A DNA stretch of 64,000 nt from Myxococcota bacterium (GCA_040387835.1 JAZKCZ010000002.1:1-64000); one strand, 5' to 3'. Positions 1-7,600 are shown, numbered from the stretch's first letter. Notes: generated by a model not told the origin, from the sequence alone. Numbers and translations: made by a program.

Positions 1-415
1 AAGGCCCAGCCGCATTGGTCGCGACATTCCCCCCAACTGTACAACCGATCATCGAGTTGGGATCCGGCGGATAAAACAGCCCTTGAGCCTCAACCGCCGC
101 CTTAAAATCTGCCAGAATCACCCCCGGCTGCAAACGAGCGGTGAGATTTTCCCGGCTAATCTCCAAAATTTGGTTCATCTTCGAAAAATCAACCACAATG
201 CTATTTTCGGAAGGCACGCATCCGCCCGCCTTCCCAGTCCCAGCCCCCCGAGGCGTCAAGACTTTCGAAAGCCTTCTGGCTTCGAGCACCACCGCCTGCA
301 CCTCTGCAAGCGTCGTAGGCTGAGCTACCCCAAACGGCAAAACAGGCTCAAGCCCGCCCGTTTCGTCATGGCTATAAAGCTCAAGGAGCTGGCTATCGGT
401 GGAGTCTATTTGCAT
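1..415 (-). CDS. FAD-linked oxidase, GlcD-like, N-terminal part (runs off the window)
   Basis: This gene reads on the minus strand from an ATG at 413-415 and leaves the window at base 1, so only the first 138 or so codons are present. The visible part is the FAD_binding_4 (PCMH) nucleotide-binding fold of glycolate/lactate oxidase-type enzymes. The stretch TPRGAGTGKAGG (the conserved P-x-G-x-G-T segment) is followed by VVDFSKMN, then LQPGV and PPDPNSMIGCTVGGNVA, as in GlcD and D-lactate dehydrogenases. Such enzymes oxidise 2-hydroxy acids and pass electrons to quinone or a partner subunit. The start codon overlaps the TAA of the upstream small secreted-protein gene by one base (TAATG), which suggests translational coupling. 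The substrate cannot be told from this fragment. Confidence 0.85.
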   Translation of the reverse strand, partial: MQIDSTDSQLLELYSHDETGGLEPVLPFGVAQPTTLAEVQAVVLEARRLSKVLTPRGAGTGKAGGCVPSENSIVVDFSKMNQILEISRENLTARLQPGVILADFKAAVEAQGLFYPPDPNSMIGCTVGGNVATNAAGP

Positions 416-912
416 TATTCACTTACACTATCAAAGTCAGATGCTGGACTTGAGCAATTTCGTTCCCCGCGCCTTAAATCTGGCATGGCTTCTTGCATTG
501 CACCCATAATATCTTCTACATCTTCTTCAGGGTTACAGTCCACCCATTCGGTATCATCGCCCTCGAATGCCGCCTCCGTTGTGCTAACAGGGCCTTCGCC
601 AGCAGGAAGCGGTGCCGCTACGACAACAAACCCACCTTGACACAAGTTCTTAAGCGTTTTTATTTCTGCTTTAAGAATACTTTTGAATTTTTCCAGCCGG
701 CCGGCGTCATGGTTATTGCTAAGGCTTCTGACGATATCGAGAGCCTTTTGACCAGCAGCAACCCTATCTTCAATTGCTATTTCCAAGTTACGAAAGCGAG
801 AGATAGCAACTTTAAAGTCGGCTGCCGTAGGCTTAATCTTGCAAACCACCTTACCCGCGAACGAGAACCCAGAGGTAACAACCACTATGGTAACAATCTT
901 GAACCATTTCAT
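415..912 (-). CDS. small secreted protein, paralogue of the protein at 988-1449
   Basis: Family not recognised. The 165-residue product begins with a clear signal peptide (MKWFKIVTIVVVTSGFSFAG), and the remainder is polar and probably helical. It shares three things with the neighbour encoded at 988-1449: a near-identical signal peptide ending FSFAG, a central helical region, and a late PLPAGEG/PLPAGDG motif followed by an acidic stretch with D, E and W. The two are therefore tandem duplicates that have diverged. Both start codons lie 9 bases after the same 11-mer, AGCATGCTAGG read on the minus strand. The stop codon overlaps the start of the FAD oxidase gene. Export to the periplasm or outside is likely; function is unknown. 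Confidence 0.75.
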   Translation of the reverse strand: MKWFKIVTIVVVTSGFSFAGKVVCKIKPTAADFKVAISRFRNLEIAIEDRVAAGQKALDIVRSLSNNHDAGRLEKFKSILKAEIKTLKNLCQGGFVVVAAPLPAGEGPVSTTEAAFEGDDTEWVDCNPEEDVEDIMGAMQEAMPDLRRGERNCSSPASDFDSVSE

Positions 913-921
913 TCGCTCACG

Positions 922-932
922 CCTAGCATGCT
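922..932 (-). promoter_or_regulatory. conserved 11-mer upstream of secreted paralogue 1
   Basis: AGCATGCTAGG on the minus strand ends 9 bases before the ATG at 912. The identical 11-mer sits at the identical distance before the ATG of the paralogue at 1449. It contains the palindrome GCATGC, and its TAGG could serve as a weak ribosome binding site. It is either a duplicated leader or a shared control site; the sequence cannot decide. Confidence 0.4.
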
Positions 933-987
933 GTGGCTCGAAAAGAAGCCCTTTTGTTAGCTCGCATAGATAACGCCAGGGGCAGTG

Positions 988-1449
988 CTATCGACAGCTT
1001 GCTCCACGATTAAAGTTAGCTATGGTGGCTAATGCAAGGGCAAACTCATCTTCCGCCATCACAATTTCCCATTCGTCACAAATATCATCGTCAGCGTTAA
1101 CCACTGGCGTATCAATTTGCCCATCGCCAGCTGGAAGTGGCCCGTTTATCGTAGCCATTGAAGCCCTAAGCGCCGTCCGTTGGGCCTCTAACGCTTGTCT
1201 TTGATTTTGGAACTCCACTGCTGAATTACCATGCCTTCTCCGACATTTAGTAATCCTTCCAAGAATTTCAATAGCTTTTGATAAAAGTTCGATTCTAAAA
1301 TTGATAGTTGCGTTATCCGAATTTTGAAGTTCTTGAAGCGCAGCCTCTAACTGCTCCGCTAAAGTTACTCTACTGGGGACTGTCTCGTTTCCAGCGAATG
1401 AAAACCCAACTACAACAATCACCATGGCGACAATCTGAAACAATTTCAT
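988..1449 (-). CDS. small secreted protein, paralogue of the protein at 415-912
   Basis: Family not recognised. The 153-residue product starts with a signal peptide (MKLFQIVAMVIVVVGFSFAG) that closely matches that of the downstream neighbour. The mature part has a helical, leucine-spaced region (QLEAALQELQNSD), a basic patch with one Cys (KCRRRHG), the shared PLPAGDG motif, an acidic run (NADDDICDEWE) and a C-terminal Cys. It is probably transcribed with the second copy at 415-912. The pair stands divergent from the plus-strand gene that begins at 1551. The duplicated, fast-diverging secreted form fits an envelope or external role, but no activity can be assigned. Confidence 0.75.
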   Translation of the reverse strand: MKLFQIVAMVIVVVGFSFAGNETVPSRVTLAEQLEAALQELQNSDNATINFRIELLSKAIEILGRITKCRRRHGNSAVEFQNQRQALEAQRTALRASMATINGPLPAGDGQIDTPVVNADDDICDEWEIVMAEDEFALALATIANFNRGASCR

Positions 1450-1458
1450 GCACGCTGA

Positions 1459-1469
1459 CCTAGCATGCT
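1459..1469 (-). promoter_or_regulatory. conserved 11-mer upstream of secreted paralogue 2
   Basis: Second copy of AGCATGCTAGG (minus strand), again ending exactly 9 bases before the start codon (ATG at 1449). Identity in sequence and spacing with 922-932, in an otherwise diverged leader, suggests functional constraint or recent duplication. Confidence 0.4.
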
Positions 1470-1516
1470 TATTTTAAGTTGCGAGGGGATATTCGCCTCG
1501 TTCGAAACAGACCCTT

Positions 1517-1544
1517 TTGCAAGTTTATCAAACCTGTATTTAAT
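1517..1544 (+). promoter_or_regulatory. candidate leaderless promoter for the LRR protein gene
   Basis: TTGCAA (1517-1522), a 16-bp spacer and TTTAAT (1539-1544) are followed after 6 bases by the ATG at 1551. No Shine-Dalgarno is present. This geometry puts the transcription start at or beside the A of the start codon, and it recurs at several other first genes in this window. Confidence 0.5.
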
Positions 1545-1550
1545 AACTGC

Positions 1551-2303
1551 ATGTATTACGTTTTAGCTCTATCTCTCCTTTCGTCCTCCGGACTGCCGGA
1601 TTATACCCAAGAAGTTCAGCAGCCCAAGCAAGTGAGGCAGTTTAACTGGGAAGAATTTGGGCGCCTGGAAAGCGCGAGCGAAAAGGGCCAGTATATGTCT
1701 GTGGCCGACAAATGGCTCTATGCAACTTTAATGGCACTATACGACAGACTAACGCAGCAATTCGATGTCAGTCATGCGCCTTCCACCAGTAAAAAGCTGC
1801 CGATTCATAAAATCCCAGCTGTTCCCGGCATACGCACGGCTGGAACGGGCTGCTCAATTAATGCGGCTGCGCGAGATATTCAAAAGATTGAAGCTGATTT
1901 AAAAACTCGCATGAAATCTTTGGACGCCAAAGTGTCAGGCTCAATATTTAGTATTCTGGCAGATGCAGAGTATCGTGCCGCTGAAAGTAAAGTGTTAGAT
2001 CTCAGTGCTTCTGGCTTGGGATATAAGATTATAAATGAGTTTTTAGGAACTTTTCCTCCCGAACTTGCACTTCAAATCCTTGAACTTGACCTCACCGAGT
2101 GCCAACTACTATTTGAGCCGAACATAGCTCGTTTCCTCAATCTTCAAAAAGTCAATTTGAGCAGCAACGGCATGACAATCTACCCAAAAACCACCCACAG
2201 ACATTTAGGTCGTCACCAGACTACCACCACTCTGATTCTGACCGGAAACCCGATCGCAACAACCCCAGAAAATTTAAGCCCGAGTGTAGAGGTTCAATAT
2301 TGA
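1551..2303 (+). CDS. secreted protein with leucine-rich-repeat-like C-terminal half
   Basis: A 250-residue protein starting at ATG 1551, where a short signal peptide (MYYVLALSLLSSSG) begins. A longer reading from TTG 1479 is open but has no signal-like start. Residues 25-150 are polar and mostly helical. From about residue 155 the pattern LDLSASGL, LELDLTEC, LQKVNLSSNGM, LILTGNP follows the LxxLxLxxN rhythm of leucine-rich repeats, about three to four units. LRR proteins usually bind other proteins; the ligand is unknown. It is the first of four same-strand genes for small exported or membrane proteins (to 3742) and may lead that transcript. Confidence 0.65.
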   Translation: MYYVLALSLLSSSGLPDYTQEVQQPKQVRQFNWEEFGRLESASEKGQYMSVADKWLYATLMALYDRLTQQFDVSHAPSTSKKLPIHKIPAVPGIRTAGTGCSINAAARDIQKIEADLKTRMKSLDAKVSGSIFSILADAEYRAAESKVLDLSASGLGYKIINEFLGTFPPELALQILELDLTECQLLFEPNIARFLNLQKVNLSSNGMTIYPKTTHRHLGRHQTTTTLILTGNPIATTPENLSPSVEVQY

Positions 2304-2339
2304 TATTTTAAAATCTAAGAATCTCTCCTAAAGGAGCAC

Positions 2340-2582
2340 ATGATCCTGAAAAACAACATCGTTTTCATTTTCTGCCTCTTCTTTTTACTCGCATCAGCGC
2401 CCACCCATGCAGAAGGCCGGCTGCGCCGAGTCATTGACTACATGGTTGATGTGTACGGAGGCGCTTTGTCCCTCGTAATAGGGGTCTCCACCTGCCTGTG
2501 GGCCATAGATAAGCTAAGTCATATGCTTGGAAACGCGCCAGACGGATACGCCATTGCGCCATGGGGCATAGAGCCCTTTTAA
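2340..2582 (+). CDS. small exported or single-pass membrane protein
   Basis: An 80-residue product with a strong ribosome binding site (AAAGGAG, 5-6 bases before the ATG). It has a typical signal peptide ending at about THAEG (residue 25), then a basic patch RLRR and a second hydrophobic segment (about residues 40-58, GALSLVIGVSTCLWAI), then a short tail. The arrangement of cleavable signal, short amphipathic part, one membrane span and tail recurs in the next two genes despite no clear sequence identity. Family not recognised. The unusually good Shine-Dalgarno, in a region where first genes often lack one, suggests it is translated as an internal operon gene. Confidence 0.7.
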   Translation: MILKNNIVFIFCLFFLLASAPTHAEGRLRRVIDYMVDVYGGALSLVIGVSTCLWAIDKLSHMLGNAPDGYAIAPWGIEPF

Positions 2583-2613
2583 ATTTAAAAAGCTTCCTCT
2601 ACGAGTTAGCCCC

Positions 2614-3366
2614 ATGAAAACGAAAAAAATTCTCGTCGTCATAGGATGTTTACTATTTGCCCTTGGAGGAGCAAGTCCGCTGCAGGCTAAGGCTGTAAAT
2701 TCTAAACCAAAAGATACCTATTCTCAAAAAATATGGGACTGGATCAAAGAGCATAAAATCATTTCAACCACTATCGCAGCCGCCGCCGGGGCTGCATGGA
2801 TGCTCAAAAAAAGCGTTAAACAGCAGAAAGAGCCTCAACCAGATTCAGATACGACAACCAATGATCAGCCCTCCAATGATCAGCCCTCAGAGCACGATGG
2901 CAGCCAAGATGAACAGACAGCGGATAACAATAAGCCACCAACTGTTCGGCCCTCACGTCATAATGGCTATGAAGCTGAAGAGATTAACGAATGGTTTCAA
3001 ATTTTCGGAGACTTTGCCAAAGAAATTCCCCTTCTCAGGGTTCATGACCTTTCTATCAGACCCGATCCTGCGTCGCAGTCAGACGGTGCCGCTACGGCAG
3101 GCAATTCGTCCCAAGCTGATGAAGAGACCGACGATGAAGGCATTAGCCCTACAAGGATAATAAGTGACAGACCAGAGAGCAGCCCTGCTCCAAACGCACC
3201 TCAAGCAGCGGGCGCACCAGAGAATCAATTAGTCCCGTCAGATGACATGGTGTATTATGTAAGCCATCCACTTATTGACCGGCCTTTATACGGTCCCAGA
3301 GTCACCCTACCTAGGCACAAACCTCATGATGTGCGGGAGACCAACAAAAAGAAGGCGCTCCAATAA
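2614..3366 (+). CDS. exported protein with one membrane span and a long disordered acidic tail
   Basis: A 250-residue product with a signal peptide (MKTKKILVVIGCLLFALGGASPLQAKA). After it come a short amphipathic segment (KIWDWIKEHK) and a hydrophobic Ala-rich span (about residues 52-66, STTIAAAAGAAWML). The remaining 180 residues are low in hydrophobics and rich in D, E, P, Q, S and N, so probably disordered. A perfect 15-bp tandem duplication at 2858-2887 encodes NDQPS twice. Family not recognised. It shares its topology with the genes at 2340 and 3410 and probably sits in the same transcript. No ribosome binding site is visible. Confidence 0.65.
   Translation: MKTKKILVVIGCLLFALGGASPLQAKAVNSKPKDTYSQKIWDWIKEHKIISTTIAAAAGAAWMLKKSVKQQKEPQPDSDTTTNDQPSNDQPSEHDGSQDEQTADNNKPPTVRPSRHNGYEAEEINEWFQIFGDFAKEIPLLRVHDLSIRPDPASQSDGAATAGNSSQADEETDDEGISPTRIISDRPESSPAPNAPQAAGAPENQLVPSDDMVYYVSHPLIDRPLYGPRVTLPRHKPHDVRETNKKKALQ
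2858..2887 (+). repeat. 15-bp perfect tandem duplication in coding DNA
   Basis: The unit CCAATGATCAGCCCT occurs twice head to tail (2858-2872 and 2873-2887), adding one NDQPS unit to the disordered tail of the protein at 2614-3366. Probably replication slippage in an unconstrained region. Confidence 0.8.
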
Positions 3367-3409
3367 TCCATCTTTTAAATTGAGACGAGCTGGACTACGA
3401 GAGCAGGTC

Positions 3410-3742
3410 ATGAAATCTGTTCTCGTCAGTCTTTTCTGTTTTTTTCTTCAAAGCGCTCATGCGCTGGCACATACAAACCAAAAACTCAGTTCAAATAGAA
3501 TTGACTCGCAAGCCCTAAACGCAATCGGTCAGTATAGTGCATTCCTCTTTTGCGTAGTCGGTGCTTTCGCCTTTATGAAGCGGGCCTTGGAGCGCAATAA
3601 GGCCATTAAAACAATAAGCCGAACGAGCGTGCTCAATCGCGTGGAATCTTTTCCAGATTTATTCTCACGAGAAGATTTAACATTGCCTAATCCGCGCGAA
3701 CTTATGCGTTTTACGCCCCCACCCGAACCCGATATTCCTTGA
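3410..3742 (+). CDS. small exported or single-pass membrane protein
   Basis: A 110-residue product. The ATG at 3410 was chosen because it begins a signal peptide (MKSVLVSLFCFFLQSAHALAH). The frame is open further upstream, but that would hide the signal inside the protein. A second hydrophobic segment follows at about residues 40-55 (YSAFLFCVVGAFAFM), then a basic KRALERNK and a polar, Pro-rich end (PPPEPDIP). It is the last of the four small envelope-protein genes and ends two bases before the convergent ABC-F gene. Family not recognised. Confidence 0.65.
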   Translation: MKSVLVSLFCFFLQSAHALAHTNQKLSSNRIDSQALNAIGQYSAFLFCVVGAFAFMKRALERNKAIKTISRTSVLNRVESFPDLFSREDLTLPNPRELMRFTPPPEPDIP

Positions 3743-3744
3743 TG

Positions 3745-5325
3745 CTATTCTTCGAAAAACTCGGCGTAACTGACTTGATGGTCAATGAGCTGGGTGCCCT
3801 GCACTTCGAATAGGCGAGTGCTGACGGTTCGAGCGAAGTATTGGTCGTGTGTCGCGAACAAAACTGTGCCCGGGTAAGCCTTGACCGCGTTATTAAGGGC
3901 CGTGATCGATTCCAAATCCAAGTGATTGGTTGGGTTGTCCAAAACCAACAGATTGGGGCTTAGAAGCATCGTGCGAGCCATCATGCATCTCACGCGCTCG
4001 CCTCCAGAGAGGACACCTACTTTTTTCAAGGTTTCTTCACCAGAAAACAGCATTCGGCCTAAAAAGCCGCGGATGAAGTTTTCAGATTTGTCTTCTGAAT
4101 ACTGTCTCAGCCAGTCGATTAGGTTTAAATCGACGCCTTCGAAATAAGCGTTATGGTCTTTCGGCAAATAAGCCGGCGTGATGGTCGAGCCTAGGCGCAA
4201 GGTACCCGCGTCTGGGGCTTGCTCGCCCATGATGGCGTCAAAAAGAGCTGTTTTGGCGAGCTCGTTTTCGCCTACCAAAATCGCTTTGTCGCCTTTTTTC
4301 AAGTAGAACGAAGCATCAACCAGCATTTTTTGGCCATTTTTGCTAAGCGTCAAATCTTTCACATCCAAAACCAAGTCGCCCGCTTCACGTCTTTGGGTGA
4401 ACAGAATATTAGGCTTTTTACGGGTGGAGATTGGCAGGTCTTCTAGCGTCAGCTTTTCAAGCTGTTTTCTTCTTGAAGTGGCCTGGCTCGATTTGGAGGC
4501 ATTCGCGCTGAATCTGGCGATAAAGCTTTCTAGGTCTTTGGCTTTATCTTCGCGTTTTTTGTTTTCATTGCTGCGAAGCTCTAACGCTAGCTGGCTGGAT
4601 TGCTCCCAGAAATCATAGTTCCCAACATATAACTTGGCTTTGCCGTAGTCGATGTCCACCATGTGCGTACAGACTTTGTTTAAAAAGTGTCGATCATGGG
4701 AGACCACAATAACGGTGTTTGGATAGTCTAAAAGATAGTTTTCCAGCCAGCGAATGGACTTTTCATCTAAGTGATTGGTGGGCTCATCGAGCAGCAGGTT
4801 CGTGGGTTTACCGAACAAAGCCTGGGCGAGCAAAACTTTCAATTTATCAGCATCTTTCAGCTCTTTCATCAAGGAATACAAGAGGGTTTGAGATACACCC
4901 AAACCATCTAAAAGAGTGGCTACGTCGGTCTCTGCTGTGTAGCCCCCGAGCTCTGAATAGAGGATTTCTAGCTCGCCCGCTTTTTCACCGTCTGCGTCTG
5001 AAAAATCTGGTTTTGAATAGAGGGCATCTTTTTGGGCTGCCACTTCAAAAAGCTTGGGGTTACCCATGACCACTGTGTCAAAGACGGTCTTTTCGTCGTA
5101 CTTGAAATGGTCTTGGCGCAGAAACGACAAAGTGTCCATTGAAGACATTTCGACTTTGCCTGAACTAGACTCTTGCTCGCCCGACAGAATTTTTAGAAAA
5201 GTTGATTTACCAGCCCCATTGGCGCCAATAACGCCGTAGCAGTTGCCATCTGAAAACGCGAGACTGACTTGGTCAAACAGCTTACGGCCGCCAAAAAATA
5301 GGGATATCTGGTTCGTTTTAATCAT
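3745..5325 (-). CDS. ybiT: ABC-F family ATPase, YbiT type
   Basis: A 526-residue soluble protein with two ABC domains and no membrane span. ABC-F proteins act on ribosomes, typically at the E site. The order and wording closely follow E. coli YbiT: Walker A GANGAGKST (domain 1), LLLDEPTNHLD, SHDRHFLNKVCTHMVDID, a linker with FSANASKSSQATSRRKQLEK (the P-site tRNA interaction motif region), then domain 2 with LSGGERVR and LVLDNPTNHLD. Oddities: the second Walker A reads GENELAKT, losing the glycine before the lysine. The domain-1 signature is LKDADKLK rather than LSGGE, a degeneracy YbiT also shows. It lies 19 bases downstream of kamA and could share its transcript. Confidence 0.9.
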   Translation of the reverse strand: MIKTNQISLFFGGRKLFDQVSLAFSDGNCYGVIGANGAGKSTFLKILSGEQESSSGKVEMSSMDTLSFLRQDHFKYDEKTVFDTVVMGNPKLFEVAAQKDALYSKPDFSDADGEKAGELEILYSELGGYTAETDVATLLDGLGVSQTLLYSLMKELKDADKLKVLLAQALFGKPTNLLLDEPTNHLDEKSIRWLENYLLDYPNTVIVVSHDRHFLNKVCTHMVDIDYGKAKLYVGNYDFWEQSSQLALELRSNENKKREDKAKDLESFIARFSANASKSSQATSRRKQLEKLTLEDLPISTRKKPNILFTQRREAGDLVLDVKDLTLSKNGQKMLVDASFYLKKGDKAILVGENELAKTALFDAIMGEQAPDAGTLRLGSTITPAYLPKDHNAYFEGVDLNLIDWLRQYSEDKSENFIRGFLGRMLFSGEETLKKVGVLSGGERVRCMMARTMLLSPNLLVLDNPTNHLDLESITALNNAVKAYPGTVLFATHDQYFARTVSTRLFEVQGTQLIDHQVSYAEFFEE

Positions 5326-5344
5326 GTGAGAGGCAGGCTATACC

Positions 5345-6595
5345 TCACGGTTCATAATACGTAAACGTCTCATTCTTATAGTTTCTTAAAGTCCACTTCT
5401 TGCCTTCATGACTTTTGATATAATTTGGCTGCAACGGTATTTTGCCGCCACCGCCTGGACCGTCAATCACATAGGTCGGAATGGCTAACCCAGAGGTGTG
5501 ACCTCTGAGATGTTCCATGATTTCAAGACCGGTTTCGACCGAGGTCCTGAAATGGCTGATACCTTGCGCTAAATCGCATTGATACATGTAATACGGACGA
5601 ACACGCATCAACAGCAGTCGATGATTTAACTCCCGCACAATGCGCCAATCATCGTTAACGCCTTTTAAAAGCACCATCTGATTTCCAATGACGCAACCTG
5701 CATCGGCTAATTTGCGGCACGCATCCAAAGCTTCGGCGGTACATTCTTTCGGATGGTTGAAATGGGTGTTCACAAAAACCGGCTGATGCTTGCGTAGCAT
5801 CTTCACAAAATCATCGGTAATGCGCTGAGGCAGTGTAACCAGGTTACGCGTGCCCATTCTAAAGATTTCAACGTGCGGAATCGCTCTTAAGCGGCCTAGA
5901 ATATAATCGAGGCGATCGTCTGAAAGTGAGAGCGGGTCGCCTCCAGACACAACAATATCTCGCACTTCCGTATGCTTAGAAATATAGTCCAAAGCGACTT
6001 CGATCTGTTCTTTACTCGCCATACTGCCTGGGTCGCTCACTTTGCGCTTCCTCGTGCAGTGCCGGCAATAAACAGGGCAATTATGATTGGTGTAAAAAAG
6101 CACGCGGTCGGGATAGCGGTGGGTGATGCCTGGAACCGGCATATCTTTTTCTTCGCCTAAAGGGTCTTCCAAATCGGTTTCTAAAATATCCAGCTCGCCC
6201 ATTTGGGGTACAGACTGCAACCTAATGGGGCAGCCCGGATCATCCACATCCATGAGCGCCGCATAGTAAGGCGTAATGCCCATATGAAACATGGCATCTG
6301 ACTTTTCAAAAGCTTCCTGCTCTTGCGGGCTGACTTTGATTATTCGCTTCAATTGCTCAATGTTGCGAAAGCGTTCGCGCTGCTGCCAACGCCAATCGTT
6401 CCAGGATGCCTCGTCTACTTCTCCCCGCGGACTATGAACAAAGCGCTGCGCCTGTGAATCTGGCATGGCCCTGGTTTCATCGCGAGAATTCGGCAAATCA
6501 CGCGCGTCACTGGTCGCATTTTTGGCGTTAAAGACAAAACGAATGTCATTTTGAGGCAAGTCGAAAGGCTCTGCTTTACTGGGAGTGTCAACCAT
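5345..6595 (-). CDS. kamA: lysine 2,3-aminomutase (radical SAM, PLP)
   Basis: A 416-residue radical SAM enzyme that converts L-lysine to L-beta-lysine. The iron-sulfur motif CPVYCRHC is at residues 173-180. PLP-binding Lys385 lies in GPGGGGKIPL. Asp341 (YQCDLAQG) and Asp378 (YVIDGPG) match the substrate-binding aspartates of clostridial lysine aminomutase, which argues against glutamate aminomutase. Its length and these motifs also argue against the shorter EpmB. It lacks the Cys-rich C-terminal tail (CNCDVC) of the clostridial enzyme and stops at YYEP. Homology begins near residue 63 (DEASWNDWRW), so Met44 is a possible alternative start. No other lysine-fermentation genes or efp are nearby; a beta-lysine osmolyte role is possible. 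Confidence 0.88.
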   Translation of the reverse strand: MVDTPSKAEPFDLPQNDIRFVFNAKNATSDARDLPNSRDETRAMPDSQAQRFVHSPRGEVDEASWNDWRWQQRERFRNIEQLKRIIKVSPQEQEAFEKSDAMFHMGITPYYAALMDVDDPGCPIRLQSVPQMGELDILETDLEDPLGEEKDMPVPGITHRYPDRVLFYTNHNCPVYCRHCTRKRKVSDPGSMASKEQIEVALDYISKHTEVRDIVVSGGDPLSLSDDRLDYILGRLRAIPHVEIFRMGTRNLVTLPQRITDDFVKMLRKHQPVFVNTHFNHPKECTAEALDACRKLADAGCVIGNQMVLLKGVNDDWRIVRELNHRLLLMRVRPYYMYQCDLAQGISHFRTSVETGLEIMEHLRGHTSGLAIPTYVIDGPGGGGKIPLQPNYIKSHEGKKWTLRNYKNETFTYYEP

Positions 6596-6610
6596 GGTTA
6601 CGCTATAAAC

Positions 6611-7594
6611 ATGTTACTCACCAGTTTTATTGCCGGATTCTTAGGCAGCTTATCACCCTGCGTGTACCCGCTCATACCCATCACACTTAGTGTGATGGGT
6701 ATTCGGCGTTATGATTCTCATTGGCACGGCTTTCGAATCGCGCTGAGCTATGTGGCTGGCATGGTCTTGCTGCATACCGCTTTAGGAGTCCTGTTTGCCT
6801 ATTTAGGAATTTTAGCGGGTTCAAGCCTGCAAAGTCCATGGCTCAATGCTTTTTTGACCATCATGATGCTTTTGATGGCGCTTAGCTTAATGGGTGTCTT
6901 CAACTGGACACTGCCCCCTAAGTTCACCCACATGCTCACGCGAATCGGCGCCAAGCGTGGCCATAAAAGCAGTTTTCTGATGGGTTTGGTTGCCGGGGTT
7001 ATTGCTGTACCCTGCACCGGGCCAATTCTCGCAGGCATCTTGACTAAGATTGCTGAAACGCAAGACATGGTCGAAGGCTCCTATTTGATGTTTTCCTATG
7101 GGCTTGGCATGGGTCTGCCATTTTTGGTCTTGGGAACTTTTTCGTCTTCGATTAGTAAATTGCCCAAGGGCGGGCCTTGGATGAACCGCATTAAGATTTT
7201 GCTAGGGCTTATCCTGATTTGGATGAGTTTTAATTATGCGGTGGCCGCATGGAGCGGCTTTGCTCACCCCTCGGCCAGCGAGCAAAACATCGAAGCTCAA
7301 ATCGACAAAGCGCACGCGGCTAATAAAACCGTCGTTTTGGATTTCTGGGCAGACTGGTGCACGCTATGTCATGAGATGGATGAGAAAACCTTCGGAAATG
7401 AGACCGTGAAGGAAGCTTTAAAGAACGTGGAAGTCATTCGGGTAGATGTCACTGTAGACTCGTCAGAAACAAGAGCACTGCAAGAAGCCTACGGAATCGT
7501 AGGGCTACCAACCTTGGTGTTTTTAGACAGCGGCAGGAAAGTTAGCGGTTTCGTAGGCCCGAAAGACTTTCTGGAATTGCTAAACGAGCGGTAG
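6611..7594 (+). CDS. dsbD: short DsbD: membrane thiol:disulfide interchange protein with thioredoxin domain
   Basis: A 327-residue protein that moves reducing power from cytoplasmic thioredoxin across the inner membrane. The beta domain (residues about 1-210, eight spans) carries the two transport cysteines in SPCVYP and VPCTGP. The C-terminal gamma domain is thioredoxin-like with WADWCTLC. The usual N-terminal periplasmic alpha domain of E. coli DsbD is absent, so another protein must pass electrons onward. The start at 6611 places the first span directly at the N-terminus; the frame is open to 6551. The start is only 15 bp from the divergent kamA start, so promoter elements must overlap coding DNA. 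TTTACT-18-TACGCT-6-ATG is a weak leaderless candidate. A perfect hairpin lies in codons 22-31. Confidence 0.87.
   Translation: MLLTSFIAGFLGSLSPCVYPLIPITLSVMGIRRYDSHWHGFRIALSYVAGMVLLHTALGVLFAYLGILAGSSLQSPWLNAFLTIMMLLMALSLMGVFNWTLPPKFTHMLTRIGAKRGHKSSFLMGLVAGVIAVPCTGPILAGILTKIAETQDMVEGSYLMFSYGLGMGLPFLVLGTFSSSISKLPKGGPWMNRIKILLGLILIWMSFNYAVAAWSGFAHPSASEQNIEAQIDKAHAANKTVVLDFWADWCTLCHEMDEKTFGNETVKEALKNVEVIRVDVTVDSSETRALQEAYGIVGLPTLVFLDSGRKVSGFVGPKDFLELLNER
6674..6702. repeat. perfect 13-bp inverted repeat, 3-base loop, inside dsbD
   Basis: ATACCCATCACAC (6674-6686), loop TTA, GTGTGATGGGTAT (6690-6702). All 13 base pairs match. It lies 63 bases into dsbD and about 80 bases upstream of the divergent kamA start. 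It could be a hairpin in the dsbD mRNA or a dyad operator serving either gene. Confidence 0.8.
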
Positions 7595-7600
7595 CACTGG

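Noticed and set aside
83-960. Plus-strand frames over 83-960
   Set aside because: They lie opposite the GlcD-like and secreted-protein genes, have no domain or signal peptide, and show compositional bias expected of antisense frames.
1479-1550. Earlier TTG start of the LRR protein
   Set aside because: Would bury the signal peptide; promoter geometry and the hydrophobic start favour ATG 1551.
5345-6595. EF-P lysine aminomutase (EpmB) as identity of the aminomutase
   Set aside because: Length of 416 residues and both lysine-binding aspartates fit free-lysine 2,3-aminomutase better; no efp or epmA is adjacent.
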